Below are positions 6,529 to 9,805 of a DNA stretch of 9,805 bases, one piece after another. The position numbers and the translations under genes are program-made. The notes below the pieces were generated by a model that was not told the DNA's origin, made no database searches, and worked only from the letters and a program-made list of their open reading frames with translations. Location of the stretch: contig JACKDF010000038.1 of the NCBI GenBank assembly GCA_020633655.1, positions 1 to 9,805 of the forward strand, given 5' to 3'. Each line of letters opens with the position of its first letter. The first letter of the stretch is position 1. The stretch comes from Deferribacteres bacterium. GTDB taxonomy: Bacteria; Zhuqueibacterota; Zhuqueibacteria; Zhuqueibacterales; Geothermadaptataceae.

Positions 6529-7256
6529 TAGTTGTTGGTTTGTCTGTGCGCATCTTCCATAATAACTTCATAATAATAACCAGCGCCAAAATCCTTGTTT
6601 ACAGCAATTTTGCCGGTTAATGTGACGACATCTCCAACTTGCATCATTTCGTTGGTGGTCACAGCGAGGTCAAGTTTTTGTCCATCCTGTGATTCCGGCT
6701 GAAGATGCAGAAAGTTTTTATTCATGATGCCGGTCAGGAATTTTGTTACTTTTCCCGAGACAGTAACCTGTTTGTCTGCATAGGCTGTTCTGTTATTAAT
6801 TAACTCTGCAAGGGTCAGTTTTCCGGCAACTGCTTCTGCCGTTGTTGGTTGTTGCATCATCATGCCACCGTTTTGATGTGGTGATTTCATCGGCATTTTC
6901 ATCGCCATACCTTGCCCACCAGTGCTCATTTGGCCGGAAAGCGTCGGGACAAAGTAAATTGTATCAAAGGTGCGATCCAGTTCTTTGCTGCGAAAATCGC
7001 GCATTTCGAGTCCGGCGTCGTGATAGACTTCATCGCCGACGGCAACCTCTGTTTTGGCACAGGCAACCCAGTAACTTGCGGATTGGCTTTTTACTTTTGC
7101 ATAGGTGTATTTTGTACCCTGGATAACTTCTGCAACAACTACTTTTTGTCCGCTTCCCATATTTTCATTGGGCACTTCATCCGAAGTATTCTGGTTGCAG
7201 GAGATCAAAAGAAAAGCGAAAAAAATCGCTGTCAAAATCAATGTAAGTTTTTTCAT
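6528..7256 (-). CDS. Lipoprotein with NrfJ-like domain, Met-rich linker and OB-fold-like domain
   Basis: The 242-residue protein starts with a lipoprotein signal ending in the lipobox Leu-Ile-Ser-Cys (17-20), so it is lipid-anchored at Cys20. Domain 1 (about 38-105) has the pattern VVAEVIQGTKYTYAKVK, then W-V-A-C-A-K-T-E-V-A-V-G-D-E-V and MRDFRSKELDRTFDTIYFV. This resembles the small beta domain of NrfJ-related periplasmic proteins. Domain 2 (about 145-236), with VTVSGKVTKFLTGIMNKNFLHLQ and VGDVVTLTGKIAVNKDFGAGYYYEVIMEDA, looks like a bacterial OB-fold. Between them lies a linker (110-134) with eight Met and one His (MAMKMPMK, then H then MMM), which could bind copper or another soft metal. 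AAAGGA about eight bases upstream supports the ATG. The methyltransferase gene overlaps its stop. A cofactor-binding or redox-accessory role in the cell envelope is an inference. Confidence 0.8.
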   Translation of the reverse strand: MKKLTLILTAIFFAFLLISCNQNTSDEVPNENMGSGQKVVVAEVIQGTKYTYAKVKSQSASYWVACAKTEVAVGDEVYHDAGLEMRDFRSKELDRTFDTIYFVPTLSGQMSTGGQGMAMKMPMKSPHQNGGMMMQQPTTAEAVAGKLTLAELINNRTAYADKQVTVSGKVTKFLTGIMNKNFLHLQPESQDGQKLDLAVTTNEMMQVGDVVTLTGKIAVNKDFGAGYYYEVIMEDAHRQTNN

Positions 7257-7298
7257 TATACGAATCCTTTAAATTAAATTGAGTTACGATCGAGCTCC

Positions 7299-7321
7299 AA
7301 TATAAAAAATATTTTTATATT
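7299..7321. promoter_or_regulatory. AT-only palindrome upstream of the lipoprotein gene
   Basis: AATATAAAAA and TTTTTATATT form a perfect 10-base inverted repeat with a three-base spacer, about 45 bases upstream of the lipoprotein start. It has no G or C and no U tract beyond it, so it is a poor terminator. It may be part of an AT-rich promoter (a UP element or a -10 region such as TATATT) or a regulator site. The 178-base spacer 7257-7434 holds no other clear signal. Confidence 0.25.
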
Positions 7322-7434
7322 CAGCGAATAAATTTATAAGATGTTTAAATTTCAACTATTAATTGCTTTGTTGATTGTGCCGGTAATTCAAGATAATAAA
7401 CAGTATTTCTCACTAACATTATTCTGCAGTTATT

Positions 7435-9189
7435 TTAACGTTGGATAATAACACCGGCTTTTTTGTACTCTTTGGGATTGATTCGTTTATAAGCAAGCCG
7501 CCCGTTTATGTAGACAAATTCCGGTTCATCGCTTTGCAATCCGTTTGTTTCATTCTTTAATTTATAGATAACGATATCAGCAGAATCGTTAATCCGTATG
7601 CGTCCTCTACCCAAAATGCCTTTTTTCAAAATATGCTGAGAGTTTTTCGTCGTTTTATACGAATTAAGCATATTCGGCCACGTGTTGTTGGCCAGAATTT
7701 TCCCGGCTTTAAAATGCGGTCTGTGAAGCCAATGGACGATTTTGTCTGTTAGCGGATGAAAATTATGCTCATTTTTTTCATGTTCTAAAACCGCTATCGC
7801 GCCATCGGCGAGGGCGTCACCAAGGGCAGTCGCCTGCTCATTCAGTGGTATATTCGCCAATGTGTCCATGGAAACGACAAAGCCAACATTGATGCGCAAA
7901 GACTGTTTCGTGAGCCACTTGATTTTGTTTTTCAGGCGGTCACCACGCTGGAGATCATATTCGACCAATAAAGTTGTGTAGCCTCGTTTCAGGTACTCGC
8001 CGACTAACGCATCATCCAGTATGCAGTCATTGCAATCAGGAGGAAGCAATCCAATAAGCCCCGGAACGACGAGCAGATCTGCATCGTTGATCACTTCTTT
8101 CGCCGTGTAATTTCGCATATCTCCGAAGTCGGTGAACACGCCCTGCAGCAGAATTTTTCCGTCCTGCACCGATTCGACGAAATTGACGCCCAGATCGCAA
8201 CTGAAGGATTCGGGATTGCTGCCATCAATTATTTTCGCTCCTTTGATCAACAGATCAAAAAGCTCATTATCGTAGAGGGGAAGCGCGTCGTAAATGTCCG
8301 GATCTGCCTGGTTGTAAGATCCTGTTGCAATGGCATGGCAAGCTGCTAAAATGGCGATGAAGTTGAGTTTAACAAGAAATTCTGGCCCTTCCTCGTACCA
8401 TCCGCCAGTTTCCAGAAGGACTGTTCGCATCCCCCATGATTGAAAATTATCACCAAACGACGACGGCATATAATCGGCGTCGTAGCGGGAGATATGCTCT
8501 GCAATGTAAGGAGTGAGGGCTTGTTGCATCACTGAGGCGACCCGTTTGGCTTCGATGCGTTTTGGGGTTAAGGTCTTTTCTTCATCGAATGGGGGTACTA
8601 AAAAAGCGAATGCGATGAGTTTATCTGTTCCCTCGATCGTTCGCCGGCCGTTCATATCATGCAAATTCAGTCCGAATTCAGGATGCAGGCGGTCAAAGAG
8701 TCCTTTGAGAATGCGCGCCTCCGGTGATGCCAGTTCGCGTGCATCTCGATTAAGGTCGAGTCCCTGAGCATTACGGCGCAGGAAAACCTCGGCGCCATCG
8801 GGATTGAGCATGGGTATAAAATGGATGGTTGCGCCTTCGAGAATTTCCTTCGCAAAATCATTGTCTTTTGCCATGAGAAGAAAATGAAAAATGTCCACAA
8901 GCGCGTTCGTGGCTGTTGGCTCGTTTCCATGCATTTGCGACCACATCATAATCGACCGCGGTCCGTGTCCCAGGGTAACATGATAAATACTGCGATCTTC
9001 AACGGATTTCCCTAAAAATTCCAGATGGAAATCCTGGGGATATTCTGAAGAAAATTTCTTCAACCATTTGGTAAGCTGTTTATGCTTTAACGTTTGGGGC
9101 TGTTCCGGGGAGATTTTACACTTGTGAAAGAAATCGTTTAGCTCAGTTTGCTGAAAATCTGTTGTATGCTGCGTCGAAGTAGGATTCAT
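7435..9189 (-). CDS. M14 zinc carboxypeptidase fused to a degenerate amidohydrolase-like domain
   Basis: Residues about 35-290 form a peptidase M14 domain: zinc ligands His87 and Glu90 (QMHGNEPT) and His177 (NLHDMNG), substrate-binding Asn147-Arg148 (DLNRDA) and catalytic Glu260 (LLETGGWY). It should cleave C-terminal residues or gamma-D-Glu links; the peptide specificity is not readable. Residues 311-584 are unlike M14. FDLLIKGAKIIDG (311-323), then CDLGV and DGKI, ADLLVVPGLIG (370-380), SADIVIYKL (536-544) and FVYINGRLAYKR (558-569) match the composite beta-sandwich of metal-dependent amidohydrolases. But the usual PGFIDxHxH becomes PGLIGLLPPDC, so the metal site is lost and the barrel is very short (about 380-525). 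No signal peptide is evident, so the enzyme looks cytosolic unless exported by another route. The ATG has only a weak SD. 584 residues is long for a single M14 domain. The zinc peptidase call is firm; the second domain is my reading of residual motifs. Confidence 0.87.
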   Translation of the reverse strand: MNPTSTQHTTDFQQTELNDFFHKCKISPEQPQTLKHKQLTKWLKKFSSEYPQDFHLEFLGKSVEDRSIYHVTLGHGPRSIMMWSQMHGNEPTATNALVDIFHFLLMAKDNDFAKEILEGATIHFIPMLNPDGAEVFLRRNAQGLDLNRDARELASPEARILKGLFDRLHPEFGLNLHDMNGRRTIEGTDKLIAFAFLVPPFDEEKTLTPKRIEAKRVASVMQQALTPYIAEHISRYDADYMPSSFGDNFQSWGMRTVLLETGGWYEEGPEFLVKLNFIAILAACHAIATGSYNQADPDIYDALPLYDNELFDLLIKGAKIIDGSNPESFSCDLGVNFVESVQDGKILLQGVFTDFGDMRNYTAKEVINDADLLVVPGLIGLLPPDCNDCILDDALVGEYLKRGYTTLLVEYDLQRGDRLKNKIKWLTKQSLRINVGFVVSMDTLANIPLNEQATALGDALADGAIAVLEHEKNEHNFHPLTDKIVHWLHRPHFKAGKILANNTWPNMLNSYKTTKNSQHILKKGILGRGRIRINDSADIVIYKLKNETNGLQSDEPEFVYINGRLAYKRINPKEYKKAGVIIQR

Positions 9190-9256
9190 AATATCGTTTC
9201 TTTTTGTTCCCTGAATTTATTCCATTTGAACATGCGATAGTCTTTGTAAATTTTGC

Positions 9257-9667
9257 TTAACCGCTTACTCGCAAATGGGCTGCTACACCACGAAAATATC
9301 CGGCAGCTTCGTCGAGTTTGTGCAATTTTTCCTGTTTCTCTGCTTCGTTTTGTATGTCGCTCAATTCATAATGCATTCTTTCAATCTCCCAGACTTGCAA
9401 AACTTTACCGGCGTAATCTTCTGCCTCAGTTTCACCAATGAGATCTCCGATGGTTTTTGTCATCTTTTCTGCGTGAAAGCGCAACTCCTCACATTTTCCA
9501 TGGGGATACTGCCCTTTTTTCAGATACGCACTCGTGTCTTCAATAGTTTGTGCCAGGCTAGCGAAGTAATCAGCCGCACGTGCTGTTCGAGCCAGCCGTT
9601 TATCATCGAGGGAGGAAAAGATGCCAAACAGCTCTTTTGCGACGTTAAAAATTGTTTCTGCAATCAT
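9257..9667 (-). CDS. Small all-helical protein of unknown function
   Basis: I do not recognise this 136-residue protein with confidence. It is predicted to be soluble and almost entirely alpha-helical: amphipathic helices over about 2-18, 25-50 (RLARTARAADYFASLAQTIEDTSAYLKKG), 57-77, 82-105 and 105-131, with a turn at Gln-Tyr-Pro-His-Gly-Lys-Cys (53-59). It is rich in Glu, Lys and Ala and has no signal peptide or membrane segment. It has one Cys, and no catalytic pattern stands out. A small helical-bundle domain, perhaps an interaction module, is the best description. AGGAGA seven bases before the ATG fixes the start. The M14 peptidase gene starts 67 bases downstream on the same strand, so the two may be co-transcribed. 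An overlapping plus-strand frame (9275-9691) is judged an antisense shadow. Confidence 0.7.
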   Translation of the reverse strand: MIAETIFNVAKELFGIFSSLDDKRLARTARAADYFASLAQTIEDTSAYLKKGQYPHGKCEELRFHAEKMTKTIGDLIGETEAEDYAGKVLQVWEIERMHYELSDIQNEAEKQEKLHKLDEAAGYFRGVAAHLRVSG

Positions 9668-9718
9668 CCTGACTCTCCTGTTCTTTCATGATGTGATCCC
9701 TGTGCGTCGTGCGTCTTG

Positions 9719-9805
9719 TCAACTCTGACAAGGTTCCGAACCCTGTCGAGACTGTCGAAAAACATGCAAATTCGGATCCTGAGCTTACCGAATAGCCCGA
9801 ATTCG
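9719..9805 (+). repeat. Dispersed palindromic element, second copy (cut by the right edge)
   Basis: The block begins TCAACTCTGAC, as in the copy at 1216. From 9748 to the window end it aligns base for base with the minus strand of 1344-1287, about 46 of 58 identical, including GAGACTGT, GAAAAAC and CCTGAGCTT. Relative to that copy it has about 18 extra bases (AAGGTTCCGAACCCTGTC) between AACTCTGAC and GAGACTGT. It is more diverged than the first copy at its CTGAGCTTACCGAA core, so it is probably decayed. It lies just upstream of the small helical protein gene and opposite in orientation to the aligned half of the first copy. The rest of the element is outside the window. Confidence 0.7.

Noticed and set aside
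1485..9667. In-frame UGA selenocysteine codon in any of the genes, prompted by selB
   Set aside because: All called genes are uninterrupted to full family length, and none ends early at a TGA followed by in-frame homology that I could see.
9275..9691. Plus-strand frame of 138 codons with a hydrophobic N-terminal part
   Set aside because: It lies antisense to the minus-strand helical protein gene, which has a good SD and a plausible amphipathic composition. The plus frame looks like the complement of charged helix codons, runs into the dispersed-repeat spacer and shows no SD I could support.

Overview
The window is a run of bacterial genes that all read on the minus strand; I found no convincing plus-strand gene. 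Base composition is moderate and slightly AT-rich between genes. Shine-Dalgarno (SD) sequences are clear at several starts (AGGAGG, GGAGG, AGGAGA), and stop/start overlaps are tight (TAATG, ATGA). Several traits fit a Gram-negative member of the FCB group (Fibrobacterota-Chlorobiota-Bacteroidota and relatives such as Calditrichota or KSB1): an outer-membrane barrel with a terminal Phe, a lipoprotein, a MoxR-DUF58 pair, a PdxB-type vitamin B6 route and a SelB factor. This placement is an inference and no gene here fixes it.

In the direction of transcription (right to left) the layout is as follows. (1) 9805-9668 is a spacer with a partial copy of a dispersed inverted-repeat element. (2) 9667-9257 encodes a small all-helical protein of unknown function. 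(3) 9189-7435 encodes an M14 zinc carboxypeptidase whose C-terminal half looks like an amidohydrolase scaffold without its metal-binding motif. (4) 7256-6528 encodes a lipoprotein with two small beta domains joined by a Met-rich linker; it is coupled through TAATG to (5) a class I methyltransferase, 6528-5788. (6) A 322-base spacer with a CRP/FNR-like palindrome precedes (7) a small outer-membrane barrel protein, 5465-4749, which ends in a strong intrinsic terminator. (8) selB, 4573-2639, overlaps (9) pdxB, 2642-1485, by ATGA. (10) A 286-base spacer carries a second, complete copy of the dispersed element. (11) A MoxR AAA+ ATPase, 1198-212, is coupled through TAATG to (12) a DUF58 protein that runs off the left edge.

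Three probable co-transcribed pairs stand out. SelB-PdxB joins selenocysteine decoding to an early step of pyridoxal phosphate synthesis; SelA, the bacterial selenocysteine synthase, is a PLP enzyme. MoxR-DUF58 is the usual start of a MoxR/vWA chaperone-type operon. The lipoprotein-methyltransferase pair has no obvious shared pathway. The least ordinary items are the M14 plus degenerate amidohydrolase fusion, the two copies of the dispersed palindromic element, and a hairpin covering the start region of selB. I see no CRISPR array, tRNA, rRNA, transposase, phage gene or recognisable defence system.
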